This document shows, in pieces, positions 46,491 through 60,170 of a stretch of 64,000 bases of DNA. The notes under the pieces were generated by a model. The model was not told the DNA's origin. It ran no database searches and was given only the letters and a program-made list of their open reading frames with translations. The position numbers and the translations under genes are program-made. The stretch is from Rostratula benghalensis (Eukaryota > Chordata > Aves > Charadriiformes > Rostratulidae). The stretch lies in NCBI GenBank assembly GCA_013399305.1, contig VXAI01000181.1, positions 637,573 through 701,572 on the forward strand, read 5' to 3'. Within the stretch, counting starts at the first letter, position 1. Every line of letters starts with the position of its first letter.

Positions 46491-48882
46491 GAACATCTGC
46501 ACAAAACGGTTATAAATCCTTGTTAACACTCAACCAAAGAACAGAAAAATAATATGGTCAAATTTGAAGAGAAGTCACCCAGGAGTTCTGTTTTGTATCT
46601 TGGACTTGGTTCAGCTAAGTACATTCCTAACTCAAAAAAAACCAAAAAAGGTCTCTGTTTTATGGTATGGAGAAAAGAGAGACAGAAGGAACGCAGAGAG
46701 AGGTAACCACCACAGGACCAACTCTTAACTGTAACCTCCTGAAGGGTCACAGCCAAGAGCAGGGGCTGGGGTTTTAAACCACATCTTCTCAAGAAGGTCT
46801 GCAAAGCCGCTCCGGCAAGGGGAGCCAAAATCTGCTGAAGGTTCCATGGGGGTTTCCAGCCCCACATCTGCTGTTGAGGGCTCCTGAAAGCGGCGGGACT
46901 TCGGGCCTCGGGTCGGAGAACGCAGGTGATTTGTCACAAGAGGGAAGCCTGGTTTTAATAACGCAGCAAACATCTTACTGTTTCTTTTGATTAACATGGC
47001 ATTCGTTTGGGATTTCTTGCTATTTAGTCTATGCAGGAAAATGATAAAAAACAGACCTGACAAGCTTTGAGTTAAGAGTGGACTTCACCTCATTTTAGAA
47101 GAGGGCAGCTGCAGATGCCATAACCCCTTTACAACATCATATTTACCTGAGCTCTCTAAAGCAACCACAGGGAATTCCAATCTTTATTTATCTTTTAAAT
47201 GTACAAGTCATTTTCTCCTGCACCAGACAGGATCTTTTGAAGGTATATCAGACATTTCATTATACTTTGAAAATTACCCAACTTCCAAGCTTCAGCAGTG
47301 TCTCAAGCCCTGCACACTTCTTAGTATTTATTTGTATCACAGACAATAAAGTACCTTCTATTTGTGGAAGCTCATTAAAAATAAACAGACTGAGATAACT
47401 TGGCTTTTCAAACTTTCTTGTACATTGGGTTTATTATTGCCCTTTCCCTAGCTCTTATCCAAACAGTCCTGACAACTTGTTTATTGAGAGCTCTGCAGAG
47501 GTCTACCTACACAAAGTGTGCTGGTGACAGCATCACGGAAAATCTCTAACAACGGCCTGGACTTAAAAACAATATATATTAAAAAAAAAAAAAAATCACA
47601 AAGGCAAACCATTTAATTTGTGAACAACACTGGAAAACATTCTCTAGCGGCTCAGTGCCAAATAGTTAGAATTTCTACCTGAAACATTACATGTGCCATC
47701 TTTCAGTTTGATATTGTATCACCAAATATATCAGGGAATATAAAATCCACCCGTAAAACCCTCTGCTCGTGGGATTTTCAAGAAGAACTCATTATTCCTT
47801 CTGCTGAAGTTCCATTAAAGCAGGTACATAAATACTTGTTTTCAGTGAAGTTATATGTGCATTAATATAGAACAGTCTGTATATTATAACAACATAAATA
47901 TGTTGTTTTCTAGAAAGCTAAACATTTTTTTTAAAAGTTTGATTCTGGGAAAGTGTTCAGTCCTGACCAAAAAAGGCACATTTTTACCCATGACACATTA
48001 AAAGCACACATTGTAGCACTTCAGCTTTCTTAAGTACTACTCCATTAACATCCTCCTTCTCCTTCCCCCAGAAGGAGCACTGGGAAGATGAAAGGTAGCT
48101 TAGTTTCCAGACCTTCTGGACAAGGTAGTCTGTTCAATGCCATGTGGCCATGGGAATGTGTTTAACGAAGACACTGAATTAAGACAGCCCCAAACATACT
48201 TCAGATGCATCATCAGTCATCCGAAGGATGCTCTGATTTACTGACTGCTCCGAACCAGACTCAACAGTTCCAAAACACCAGGGCAGCACCTCCAGCGTGG
48301 CTGCAGCAAGTACCACTTGGGGACAAACTCACTTGGCCACTTGCCTTCAACGAGGCTTTTAAAATATGCTTGTAAACACTGAGCAAAATCCTCACCTCGC
48401 TGAAGTTCCTCAATCAGATTAGATTTGCGCCTGCAGAGCTTAATTTGGATAACGTAGTTATTAAAAGCAATAATTAAAAATATCTTTTAAAGACAACTTA
48501 GGGGCTTTTAAAAACTCCATATAAAACATAGCCTTTTAAATGAGATCATAAAAAGTTTTACAGCTCAGTAGTACGATAGCAAGCACAGGCTGAGATGCTG
48601 AAATTTTGTACTTGAATGCACAATTAAACACAGCGCTAGAGCACGGCTGCAGGATGCCATGAAACTAAAAAGGCAAAGAATTTCTACTCAGAACTAAAAC
48701 CGTATCATTAATTCCCCAGGAATGTGCCTTACCTTTGCTTCACACCTGTTACTCAACACTGAGGAGTCTACAGGTCAAATGTTGACCTTGACTTCACTCA
48801 TTCCTCAGCCCTACAACAGTAAAACTATTGCTACCCGTGAGGATGCACAATCACAGCTGAGGACACCACCTGAAAATAATGG
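46491..48882. other. Unique AT-rich non-coding stretch
   Basis: Nothing recognised. A small GC-rich patch with several CpGs lies at 46880-46922, and an A15 run at 47581-47595. Frames do not exceed 114 codons. Confidence 0.65.
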
Positions 48883-49025
48883 ACAGAATCATGGGATCTT
48901 CTAGGTTGGAAGGGACCTATAGACCATCAAGTTCAACCATCAACCTAACACTGCCAAATCCACCAGTAAACCATGTCCCTCAGCACCATCTGCCCAGCTT
49001 TCAAATACCTCCAAGGGATGGTGAT
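48883..49025 (-). mobile_element. CR1 LINE, short 3' end
   Basis: An antisense CR1 tail: 'cagaatcatgggatcttcta', 'ggttggaagggacctataga', 'caaccatcaacctaacac', 'ccatgtccctcagcacc' and 'cctccaagggatggtgatg'. The terminal 8-bp unit has diverged. It ends abruptly at about 49025. Confidence 0.95.
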
Positions 49026-51987
49026 GCTAGAACTGAAACTGGTTTTGTTCACACAACGCAGAGGAGCTATGAAGAAATCAAATTTCATCTTACAGTGCTA
49101 CAGTGCTTTTGCTGAGCTCCAAGAAGTTCAGCCTTTCATGTGACTTAAGCAAATGTAACTCTGCATGTGGTCATGGAGAAGACTTCTAGAAAAGAGACAA
49201 CCTTTCTACTACTCTGTCTGCCTTATTTAAATACGGGCAGAAAGGATTTTCTACCCCATGCTGATCTTGGCTGTGGTTCTAGGAAGTTTACTACCTCTTC
49301 TGCAGGTAAAAGTTGGGATAAAGAAATGGGTGAGAGGCAGCTGAGCAGGCTCTTGAGATAGGGAAGAGGAGAGACGACAGCAGTAACGCCTTTTCCTGGG
49401 CTGGGCCCTCTTAGGTCTAAGCCAGACGGGGTCAGGCAATGAACCATGACTCCTCCAAGGCACCTTCTTCCCAAAGCTGCTCTTCAGGGGAAGCACTTAC
49501 AGCAACTTTGCCAGCAGCAACTCAGGGACAACACAAAAAAACGCTGTCTGGGCCAGCTGCTGGAAGAGGCTCTTTCCCAACAGGTAGTCTGTAGCCAGGA
49601 GACATTAACAACTCAGAACTGTAAACCTGTATTGGAGGACTTTTATAAAGGCCATTCTTGACCTTCAGGTTTCCCAGCCCTGGAGGACTTATCATGCCAA
49701 TGAGTACTCAAGGAGTCTTAAATCCAGAGACTACTTGGCTGTTGTGCACATATGCAACTCCCAAGAGTCACAAATCCTGATTAAATGTTTGCTGAAAAGC
49801 AGGAATGCCGTGTAACTCCCCACCCAAAAAAAGAAAAGAGCATCTTAATCTCATCTTGTTTTCCCTGTCCAAATTCTCCATCAGGCATTAGTCCATATAG
49901 TGAGCTAACTGCCTGGAAAGCTTCTAACTTGCTAAAAACAAAGCCAATTTTACATGATTCACAAAACTTTAAAAAACAAAACAAAAAAAAGGCAAAATCT
50001 CCCATAACAGCAGAAAATAATTTATGCTTTTGCCACAAATGTAACACAAGAATCCCTAAAAATAGAATTTAAGCTGGAAAAGATGACAGGAATTTAGCAG
50101 AAAATGTCTATACAGAAAGAAACCCACATGTTACTGAGAAAGGCACCGTCCTACCTACTCCTTTCACTGCAGCAAGGAAAATCAAGATACATTTAAGAAC
50201 CTTAAATGAAAATTGCTAGTATAGCCAAATAATCACATATTCTCACTATGCTTAAAGAATAACTGACAATGCATCTCCTTCAGCACAGCACCTGGCAGAG
50301 CATCTCTCGAGCTATTACCTTGGCACTTTGTGATGGGAGACAAATGAAAGCACCCCTTTGCCCGGTAGCCAATGCTGCCTTCAAAAAGCACAACTCAAAT
50401 TCAACAGGGCATCACCTTTATCTTTCACATCGCTCCAAGCATTCCCCTAATTAAAATTATTTCATTTCAAATAGTAAAGTAAGTGTCAGACCAATAAATT
50501 TGCAAGTCTGAGACCATCCACTTACATGTCAAAAATTTCCTGGGAAATCTTGCATATTTTTCCCATCTTCTGATATTTTTTTCCCACAAGATGCAAATGA
50601 AGTAATATTTACTCTGTTGGTAATATATGAAGAATTTATCCAGTTGAAGCTATCTCTGCTATAGTTTTTGGCTGAAACACACTAAGTTTAATTGCTGAAA
50701 TACCCTTAAACTTTGATAAAAAGGAAAAATAACATTCTGCATTGCTAGAGGAAGCATAAAAAAAGGCTGTAAAATAACATTAGCAGCTTGATTTCAGAAG
50801 TGTCTTTCAAAAATGTAACCCCAAATGTCAGCCACGGTGAGCCCTGCCATTAATCAGCTTCTGCCACTGCTTTATATCAGTTTTAAGACTGGAATATTCT
50901 TGGTAGGTAGAGAAGGCACTTCTTCAGAGACAGGGGAAGAGGGGATAAGTTTCGTATTTGCTATAAAAAGCCATAGTTTCACACATTAATTTACAAATAC
51001 TCTCCATCTGAGCACTGCCAGAAAACAAAGCACACCATGACCTTAATTTAGGTGGCAATGCCAGCCACCACGTGGAAATAACAGCATGGAGGTCCATGGA
51101 GTAGAACCCCAAAAATCTGTTAAGATCTGCCCAGCTCAGGAGTCGGGAGGTTTGGAGCAACTCTCGATGCCTTTCCAACTGGGAAGTATTGACACATTTT
51201 CCTAAGGCTACTCTATAGCTCCTCAAATGCTAGCAGCTGGCAGAATATAGAGTAACAGCTAAGAGGACGCTGGTAAATAAAAGCTGGATAGCATCTGTCC
51301 CATGAAACGAGGGCCTAATCACACATCACAGGCACTTTCACTTGCCATTTACTTCAACAGTCTGAAATGTATTCAAGCCCCCCCAGGAGGACCACCTTCC
51401 AGAACGGGGTACTGATCCTCGGTTATGAAATATATTAAATAAATAAATAAATCACAACCTACATCTGGAATAAATATCAATCAACGAGCTAAAAAAAACA
51501 TACCATTCAAGAGGCACTTGTATCGACCTTTTTAAATTCTCACTTGGTAGTAGAGTCACACATAGACCGAAGCCATGCAATAAAAATGTCCAGTCCCAGA
51601 TATGGTACTTAAGGGTTAAGTGTGCAACCTGTTGATTGCTTAACCTTACCTAAAACATATGGCTTTGCACTTAAGGGTAAACCCATGGAAAGAAACCCAG
51701 TGCCCAGAGCGTGTGTGAAATTCTTTGAAAGGTCACTCTAAGGCAAAATGTATCTAAACACTTTGCTTGCACACACTGCTTTCCAGAGATGTCCCTGCTC
51801 CCAGGTTTCCGAGCTCCCCACAGCCCTACCAAAACAAGAGCCTGTTTAATAAACTAAGCAAGTGATTCATTCAGGAGCAAAGGAACAGTTAGTAAAACTG
51901 GTTGACAAGCATAAGAAACAGCCAAACACTCTATTTCACCGTTCTTTGCATTGCCTAATTCTTGTGGTTTCCAGCATCTTGCTGGGA
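49026..51987. other. Unique AT-rich non-coding stretch
   Basis: No gene or transposon recognised. An (AAAT)n patch lies at 51435-51452. Frames do not exceed 100 codons. Confidence 0.65.
51435..51452 (+). repeat. Short (AAAT)n repeat
   Basis: About four AAAT units. Confidence 0.9.
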
Positions 51988-52445
51988 TGACAAATGCCAG
52001 GTCCTGTATTTTCCGCCACAACAACCCCAAGCAACGCTACAGGCTTGGGGAAGAGTTGGCTGGGAAGCTGCCCAGCAGAAAAGGACCTGGGGGCATTGCT
52101 GGACAACTGGCTTAATGTGAGCCAGCAGTGTGTCCAGGTGGCCAAGATGGCCAACAGCTTCCTAGCTTGTATCAGGAACAGCGTGGCCAGCAGGAGTAGA
52201 GAAGTGATGGTGCCTTTGTACTGGGCACTGGTGAGGCCTCACCTCGAGGGCTGTGGTCAGTTCTGGGCCACTCACTAAAAGAAGGACATTGAGGGGCTGC
52301 AGCGTGTCCAGAGGAGAGCTACCAAGCTGGTGGAGGGGTCTGGAGAACAAATCCTGTGAGGAGAGGCTGAGGGAAGTGGATATTTTTAGTCTGGAGAAGT
52401 GGAGGCTGAGGGTCCCTTCCAGCCTGGACCATTCTATGATTCTGT
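51988..52445 (+). mobile_element. CR1 LINE with internal deletion
   Basis: A sense CR1 of ~460 bp. It opens with the ORF2 segment just past the catalytic core ('acaaatgccaggtcctg', then 'gctacaggcttggggaagag'). It continues through 'ccagcagtgtgtccaggtgg' to 'ggagaagtggaggctgag' at about 52410. It then jumps straight to the terminal 'ggtcccttccagcctggacc' and ATTCTATG. Compared with 10385-11212, some 300-400 bp of ORF2 end and 3' UTR are missing. Short GG-rich identity at the joint fits a microhomology deletion. Two overlapping broken frames (51994-52278 and 52253-52567) carry remnants such as [20 protein letters not shown]. Confidence 0.96.
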
Positions 52446-55400
52446 TTCTCTACAAATTAAGACATGGAGAATCCCATTTTTACAACTTTCAATTCACATT
52501 CTTGCCTTTTTTGACTATCTCTAATATGATACCGCTTACTAAAGCTAGATCCTATAGCATAGCATAAGAAGGTGGGTCGTAAGGGAAGGCAGACAAAGCA
52601 ACTTTATCAGCAAGACTGATCAGAAGCTATTAAACAAAGCATGATGTAAAAAGTCATCAGATTGCCACATCACCTGCAATCCAGCATGTACCTGCAAACT
52701 TCACTAGTGTTATTTCAGTTCCACCTCTGTGTGTCACCAGATAGACACAGTTACTAGAACATGCTGTACCAGTAGGAATTGCTGGGAAGTATTTCTCATC
52801 CAGGAGGATTCCCTTTCCTCCCCATTTACAAAAAGAGTCTTATTTAGGATTTAAGTGGTGATCATGCCTCATACAACCATCCACATAACGTAAACTTTGT
52901 AACTAATAATTGATCAGTTCCTATTAGTCATCTTCATTAGCATTTTGCTTATTTGAAAGCAGCTCTGGGAACATCCAGGATCACACACTATCGGATGCTG
53001 CCCCTGGTGTTGCAGTTGGCTGTTCCCAAGCCTGCAGGGAATCAGCCTGGGCATTATAAAGGTCTTCCAGTTCTCCACCCAAACGTGGATTCTAGGAACT
53101 CAAGTGACTTCAGAAACCCTTATGGCTTTAGGTCTACTCTAATTAAAAAGGAACTCCTCCCCGTCCTTCCCTCCGTCCTTCCAGCGTGAATTGTTTCCAC
53201 GGTGGACGTTTTGATGCAGGAGAATTTTAGAGGCTTGTGGATCTGTGCAAATTACTTTCTTGTACTCCACGTGTGATACAGAGATAAAATAACCAGGTGG
53301 CACAGAATAGAAACAACTGCATCGTTCCTTCAGAGCTTCAGCAAAAACAAACCAGTAATGACTAACACACACCGAAAGATAACCTTATAAAAATAAAGAA
53401 ATACATTTTTCCCATGTAATCACTAAAGGGTCTCTTGAAAGTGTTTAATATACACCTTCAAACTAAAATGAACTTTAAAAACCCTTTCACTAAAAGCCAG
53501 TTTTAAAAGTATAATATTAAGCCAGTTTGCACAAACACACTAAATTCAGAGGAGTTAAATTTGTGCGAACTCTGTCTCACATTCCTCAGTGCTGCTCTCC
53601 ACACTAGATGATGTGGTGACAGACATGAAGGGGTGAAATCACATCACTATCTTTTGAAAATTGCCAAAAAAGTGATTTCTCACCATATGGGATCTGTAAC
53701 AGCCCTGAAGTGTTTCAGCCCTCTTACATATGATTGCTTTTTTCCCTTCCCCAGTGTGACACAAGTCACCCACCTAAAATTCACCAACTCAGCAGTTTCA
53801 TGGTGATACAAATCCAAATGGGCTTTATCTACTCTGACACGTAAATTAAAAGTTACGTTAATAACACCACATATCTAGATGACATTAAAAAAAAAAAAAA
53901 AAAAAAAAACCAGATGTACACTTAAGCTTGTTTCATGTTAGTACTGGCGAAGTCTTCAAGCAGAGATCATGTCTGGAAACCTTATCTGAAAATTACTGCC
54001 CCAACAGCACAATGCTGTGCTGCATCATAAAAAGCCCGAGTTAAGCATTATGAGTATGTATATTCACATACATTCTAAGTGAAACGTGCCTTTGCAGGGT
54101 CCTTCAACCATACAGGCACCAAATCTTGACACTAGATAAACTCTCCAAATAAAACTGCAGGCATGCAAGGTGTTTTTTTTTTTAATTATTATTAAGAAAG
54201 CCAAAACAAACAAACAAAAAAAACACAAACCCACCCCCCCCAAAAAAAAAAAACTGCCAAGACTTCCAGTGCTTCAGTGGAACTGAACTGCAATTGCCCT
54301 GGTGAGGTTGTAGGTCATTACCTACAGCATGAGGGTATCTACAGGCTCAAAGGAAACACAACCCCGCTACAAATGCATAGACGCATCCTTGGAGAGTTAC
54401 AGGCTTAAGCCAAGATGGGAAACTCTATGGGACATTATTTCCCAGGAGCCCAGGAAACTGCAGGTTAGCCCACTCGAGTGATGTCCCTCCCCAAAAACTT
54501 GGCCTTCTTCAGGGTGCAGGTCATTTTTGAGCTCACATATTAATAAGTACGCAAGTATTTTCATTGTTTTCTCCTTATTTTTCCCCTCAAACAGCTCTTT
54601 GCTATGCTCTAACAGTGTCCTTTACACATACTGGAGTTTTTTTAATTTCTTTTCAATTAAATTGCTTAATATTCAATAGAAGACCATCATCATATTTTGC
54701 CATTTCTACATCTGCATCTCCTCCATGTCCCAGGGTCTGATGCTTCAACCTTTCCACAGAAGTAAATTGTCCAACTTGACTTTCTTCTCCTGGAGAAACC
54801 CAGAAAGTGTCAGACTGAAAAGATCTAGTTTTACAGCCACGTTGTTTTCTTACTCTGGGACCACACTTCGTTGAGGTTATCAGAAGGGGTGTGCTCACAG
54901 ACACCGTTGGCACAGTGGGGAAGTGGTGTTTCCAAAAAAGAAAAGAGTGTTTTCCAGTAAGAAAAGCACCTTGTGATTCCATTATTTACTGAAAACCCAC
55001 TAAATTAATCATTTCTAGCATGGCATTAAAATGACTTTATCTAAATCTGTCTTTAAAGAGTCTGCTATTGAACGTGCAACAACCTCACCAGTTTCATCAC
55101 AAGCGAGTTCACTGAAGTTTATTTCTTCACAGAATTGGTAAGATGAAAAAAAAGAAAAATGGGGTTTAGGACAGGGCAGTAATGAAAATGTTGTCAATAT
55201 CCACATTAACGGGCAAGTTAAAATTTTTGAGGTCAGGAATTAACCATTAGACATAAATTGATATCCTTAAGTGATTTGTTGGAGTGTTTGTATACATCTC
55301 TTCTGGGAAGTTAGTCACTCATTACAAACTGGTTTTGAAGAAGACCTATTAGGCTTTATGTCATATATTTTTCCAAAGCTAAATTGTCTGAATTTTTCTG

Positions 55401-56800
55401 GTCTTAAAAATGAGAGAAGTGCAAAGATTTTTACACTTAACCCTCAGCTTCTCTTTTTTACCGCACTTTTTCTGGGATATGTAGACCCGACCTCTCTTTA
55501 GGCAAAGCCACTATTTATTATTGTCCTGAAACACACCCCTTCAGACATTCCCTAATTGTGAAGGACAAATGCCCCAGTGATTAAGACCAGAAGAGGAAAA
55601 AAACCGAGGAGTTGTTTGAGGTTTTCTCAATGTATGCGTTCAGTTAGTCATCTTTTCCTGCTACTTATTTTTCATGGCAGGCGCTGAATTTTCACCTGGG
55701 GTTCATCAAAGACGCGTTCAGTTTTGCGTGTCCAGAGCAAAAGAGAAGATGATGAGGTTATTCTGCTTATTGCACCCACTCCGGAGGGAACTTGTGGGGT
55801 GGTCTGGTTAGGTCCCAATTTTTTTTCTAAAAGGAATAACAGCATCATTGGAACTAGCCTGACCTGAAGACTCCTCCCTTGCTGGGTCTGATCGCAAAAG
55901 CTCAAGCTGTGATGGGAAGGGATGAATTTCTCACCAGGTCAAAGCTGAGGCACGTTGGCTTCGGCAGCACCTGAAGGAAGCCTGCACTGCAGCTTTCCCG
56001 TGCTGTGCTTATTCTCTGGGTAAACAGAAGACTTCAGTCTCCAGGGTTGTCAATCTAGCACCTTTAACGAGCAAGAAGTTCATTTTTATTAAAGGAGGAA
56101 AAACGTAGATTTCCATCACTCCTTATAAAAGAGCTAGAAAACGTCAAACATGTAGGTAAAAGTAATATTTCAAAACGGCTCAAGCCTAAACTCCCTTTCC
56201 CCTCGCACCTGCACGGTGATGAACATGTGCTCTATGTCTCTGTACTGGCTCAGTATTCAACATTTGAACTGGACCTGCTCCAGCTTTTGAATAAATATCT
56301 CTTTTGGGGGAGAGGGAATTACATTCCTTAGTCAAAATACAGTTTTTCTTCTCTTAAATTTTGAAAGAAATGTGTACTTGTGAAACATTAGGAACCAGTC
56401 ATGAGAAGCACTGAAATCCTTTCTATCTCCACCCTGGGCAAAGAGCCCTGCTCCTTCTGCAACGCATCCATGACCTCCAACCTAACCACACGTACAATTG
56501 AGATGAGAGGGTCTGCAGTCAGAAGGTTATTTCTGGGTTTTTCTTTCTAAGTAACGCTTATTTCCAGTGGGGGCACTTTTGGGGAACCACACGAGGCACT
56601 TTTCAGAGGGATACGATAGCCCATTTGGGATCAAGATGGTAACAACCCACAAGGGGTACTGAATTACAAACGATTTCAATATCTTGGGGGGAGTCCTCCT
56701 GCTCAATGGTGAAGGATTGCCACCACAATTAAAATAGTAATAGTAAAAAGAACTTCCTTCTGTCCCAATGGGTCTTTCAACCAACAGCTGAGCTCCTGAT
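52446..56800. other. Unique AT-rich non-coding stretch
   Basis: No gene or transposon recognised. It contains an A23 run at 53887-53909, a T-run at 54173-54183, a (CAAA)n patch at 54204-54223 and a C8-A12 junction at 54234-54253. Frames do not exceed 109 codons. Confidence 0.65.
53887..53909 (+). repeat. A23 homopolymer
   Basis: An isolated run of A. No coding or retrosequence is seen upstream, so there is no evidence that it is a retrogene tail. Confidence 0.92.
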
Positions 56801-56875
56801 TCATAGAATCATCATAGAATGGTTTAGGTTGGAAGGGACCTTAAAGAGCATTTAGTTCCAAGCCCCCTGCCATGG
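56801..56875 (-). mobile_element. CR1 LINE, ~75-bp 3' tip
   Basis: A short antisense CR1 end: two ATTCTATG-type units ('tcatagaatcatcatagaat'), then 'ggtttaggttggaagggacc', 'ttaaagagcatttagttcc' and 'agccccctgccatgg'. This 3' tip matches the classic avian CR1 ending, where 'cccctgccatgg' follows the tail block. Confidence 0.95.
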
Positions 56876-59640
56876 ATTCTGCAGTATCTCTATTTATTAG
56901 GGAATATCATACCCAGTCTCATGACTGAGTGGGTTACTCCCACAAGCTCGGTTTGAACATGTACGACTGGTGGTAGAACTGGGTTTCGGGATAATAAGAG
57001 CAACTTTAAATTCTAAAGAACTTTTTAGAATCCACATTTTCAGTATGTGGTATAAACAACCCAAGAAATTAACATATTGGAGAACAAAGAGACCTGTGAG
57101 AAAGTATAATGAAGGAAGCTGAACAGAAAAGAAGAAAGGAACAGATGTCAGATTATACCTAAAGCAAAGGTACTAGTTTATTTTCCCACTGATTCGAATA
57201 TCTAAAATATATGTTTTTGCCAAGACAAACAGGTGATTAAAATATATTAAAAATCCCAGTAAGCAAAGAGCTGCATTTGCATTTGCTTGACATTTGTTAG
57301 CCATTCCCCAAGTTACAGCACACACATAGCACAGCAATAATAATATTAATTTTACAAAGGCTGACTGTTTACTTGTAATTAACTGTGGCCTTACAAAAGG
57401 AAAGATGCACTCTCTGGAATACTCATAAGCTTCATTTATCCTGTAAGGACGGCGAGATGAACCTGGCATGAAATATTAAGATCACAATTGCTATTGGCAA
57501 GCCATCTGAGGGGAAAGCTGTTAGCTTGAAAGAGCAAGGATTATACAAAGGAGCAAAGAGTAAAAAAAAAAAACAAAAACAGCAGTGAATCAGCTCCACA
57601 GAATGGCCTTTCATTGAGGAGCATCGGGAACAGGTGAGGAGGATGCTGAGGAGGCGAGAGCTGAATGCTGGGGTGGCAGGAGATGTGGGATAACCTCCAG
57701 AAGAGGAAAAGCAGGGACACAGGGAGCTGCCACGGCTTAAAGTAGGGTGATTGGGTGGAGCTTCCCCTTCTTGCAGACCCGCTGTTCTGCTTGTGAACTG
57801 AACGAGTGCCATCTTCCAACTAATTAAGTTTCTTGCCCAAACTGCTCCTGCTGGAAAGCTACGCCAGCGCCTCACAGCTTTTCCACTTTGAAAACATTAA
57901 CTAAAATTTACCGATGGCCAGTCTAGACAAATTTCATTTTGCATCAGCATTAATCTCTGCCTCAGTTACGTTCCCGGCCGTTGTGGCGTTTATGAGGACA
58001 AATGCTTTATTCATAGGGAGCAGTAACATTCACCGTAGCAAGCACTTGCCTTGACTCAACAAGCCCTATCTGCAGCCCCACCAAAGAGCTTGTCCCTATC
58101 AGTGATGGTCTTCAGGGCTAGAAATCAAAGTGCTCCAGAGAATTCCAGAGGGGTCTTTCCACAACATTTCACTTTTACCCTGAAACTTCCCCAGGCCTGC
58201 TGCTAATCTGAGTTACCTGATACACACCACCTGCCTGCCCACTTTGATGCTTCCCAGTCAACATCTCTTCTGCTTTTCTCCATGCTCTCCACATGCTTCA
58301 AAATAAATAAAACCACAGCAGACAGAATGTTACCTTAGAGAAATCAGGCACAAAAATCCTATTTACCTGGAACAATAAGCAGGCAAAGGAAAAAGTGTTC
58401 TTAGAAAATCCAACTGTGAGATATTAAAAGCTTCTTTCCAATGGACAGAACTTGGGATGGACCAGGAATTTTCATCAAGAAACACCAACCTACATGGTGG
58501 GCACAAAGGGGATTTAGAGTCTGGTTTTGAGAAAATCAGGATGGGTAGGAAAAAACAGCACAAAAGGAAGAAGGGGACAATGCTGCTAAATGAGATGGGC
58601 TGGACAGGAGCACATGAAGAACAGCAGCAGATGAAGAAAAAAGCCAAGATCATGATTTTGATGATGGGAAATGCACAACCCTGGGAAGACCAGCTGTTCA
58701 AGAAACCAGGGCACACATATTCTACGGGGAAGCACACGGGGGGTTTCCCACCTCCTCCTCTCTCTCCTCCCTGCAGAGCTGTGAAGGGGCTGGCTGGAAG
58801 AACCAGCAAAGTCCCTGAGAAGACGTTTGCAGCCCTCACGGTGTGATCTGCTCTGAGAAAAAGGGTCAGGATGTGTTTATGTGTTTTGTTAACAGTACCG
58901 CTGTTGTGCAACATTTTTATGCAATAACTGCAAATAATGTAAGGAGGTCTTTGAACGTGAGATTAGAGTTTTTTTTGTAAAGGTAGTCCTGGATCCTTGG
59001 GGTTTAGGGTTTTTCACTTTTGGGGTTGGTTTTGTTTTGCTCTTCCCACATCAGGTGCAATATGCAATTTCTTGATACCATGACAGCTGATTACAAGCAT
59101 TGCTTCCAATTCCACTTCCAACAGAAGATGCATCTTCTCTAAGATCTGATCAACCCATTTTAAAGGGCTGAGTTTCATTACAAGACCACATCAGGTCAAC
59201 CTGATGACATGACCAGGGCCTAAATTTCCAGTCCTGGCATGGTGCAGTAAAGTTCATTCATCTCAAATTTGTACTAACTTGCGTGGGAACCAGATTTTCC
59301 CCATGTTGTGTGTGCCCAAATTTATTCTCTGGCAAATGAAAGATGTACTGATCACCCTCCTGGACATTTGATATGCAAAGCTAACCAGAAATAGTAACAA
59401 ACAGCCACAATGGGACAAGATCAGTACAAAAAGTTTTTAAAGCTTTTTAAAAAGAGGCGGCTTTATTGCTAGAAAAGCAAGACTTTAATTAACAAAATTA
59501 TGTTTGAAAAGGAGAAAAAAATCCTTAGATTTTAAAAATGCTGGTCAGAAATTCTTTAAGAGAGTGAGTTTCCACTGGGGAATGCCAAACCTGCACAACC
59601 AAAACATTACCTGGAGCTGGTTCAGTTCTGAAATACTTGC
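56876..59640. other. Unique non-coding stretch
   Basis: No gene or transposon recognised. A CpG-retaining segment at 57900-58060 is entered separately. Frames of 147 (57432-57875, minus), 183 (58363-58914, minus) and 129 codons (58457-58846) overlap one another on opposite strands and show no domain I recognise. Confidence 0.6.
57900..58060. promoter_or_regulatory. Possible conserved non-coding element (unproven)
   Basis: Repeat-free sequence that keeps clustered CpGs ('tacgttcccggccgttgtgg', 'cgtttatgagg', 'cattcaccgtagc') within otherwise AT-rich DNA. The composition fits a conserved enhancer-like element. No alignment is available to confirm it. Confidence 0.25.
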
Positions 59641-60170
59641 TGCAGAGCCCTGCCAGGGTTATGATGGTTACGGTGGGACCCTCACCGCTGCCTCACCAGG
59701 TTAACGAGGAGTTTGCCCTTCCAGCTCTCAGCCCTTTGGCAAGGTGCCTTCCAGCTCCCACAACTCCCAGTTGCTGGCATGCCCCCCCCTCCCTGCTGCC
59801 CCAGCTCCAGTGTGGCTCCCCTGGGGAGCTGCTGGGAAGCGGGGCTCGCTGGCTCCCCATCAGCAGCTGACGTGAAGCCAGAGCCTGCAACCACGGCTGA
59901 GCCAGACACTTTGGAGCCGTGGCTCCCAAGACTTCCAGTTTCCTGGCTTCCCTTCAGCCCACCTGGCAGATTAAAGGGCAGCCCAGAGCTTGGAAACGTG
60001 GTTCCCAGGACTGTGTCTCCTAAGGAGCCCCGGCCGGTGGCTCCACGCGCCCCCCCAGGCAGCTCGCCCGGAGTTCGGGCCCCTTTAGAGGGAATTTCAC
60101 AGCTTTGGCTTTCAGTGCAACCCCCCCAAAAAAACCCCACAGCTTTTAAATGCCCTCGTCCTCCCTGAGC
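59641..60170. other. GC-rich segment with chance-like open frames
   Basis: This is the longest GC-rich block in the window, with C-runs at 59782-59789 and 60050-60057 and a CpG cluster near 60030-60080. Stop codons are rare in such composition. It carries open frames on both strands: 151 codons at 59713-60168, and the 3' part of a 232-codon minus frame (60380-59682). The minus frame is rich in Gly, Ser and Pro and contains no recognised domain, so I do not call it a gene. Confidence 0.55.

Noticed and set aside
53740..53760. Splice acceptor ('cttttttcccttccccag')
   Set aside because: Good pyrimidine tract, but no matching strong donor or open frame within a plausible exon length downstream.
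53887..53909. Poly(A) tail of a processed pseudogene
   Set aside because: No retrogene-like sequence is recognisable upstream.
58363..58914. 183-codon minus frame with Cys/Phe-rich hydrophobic stretches
   Set aside because: The hydrophobicity comes from an opposite-strand AAG/GAA-rich tract read as CTT/TTC. I recognise no family, and a 129-codon frame overlaps on the other strand.
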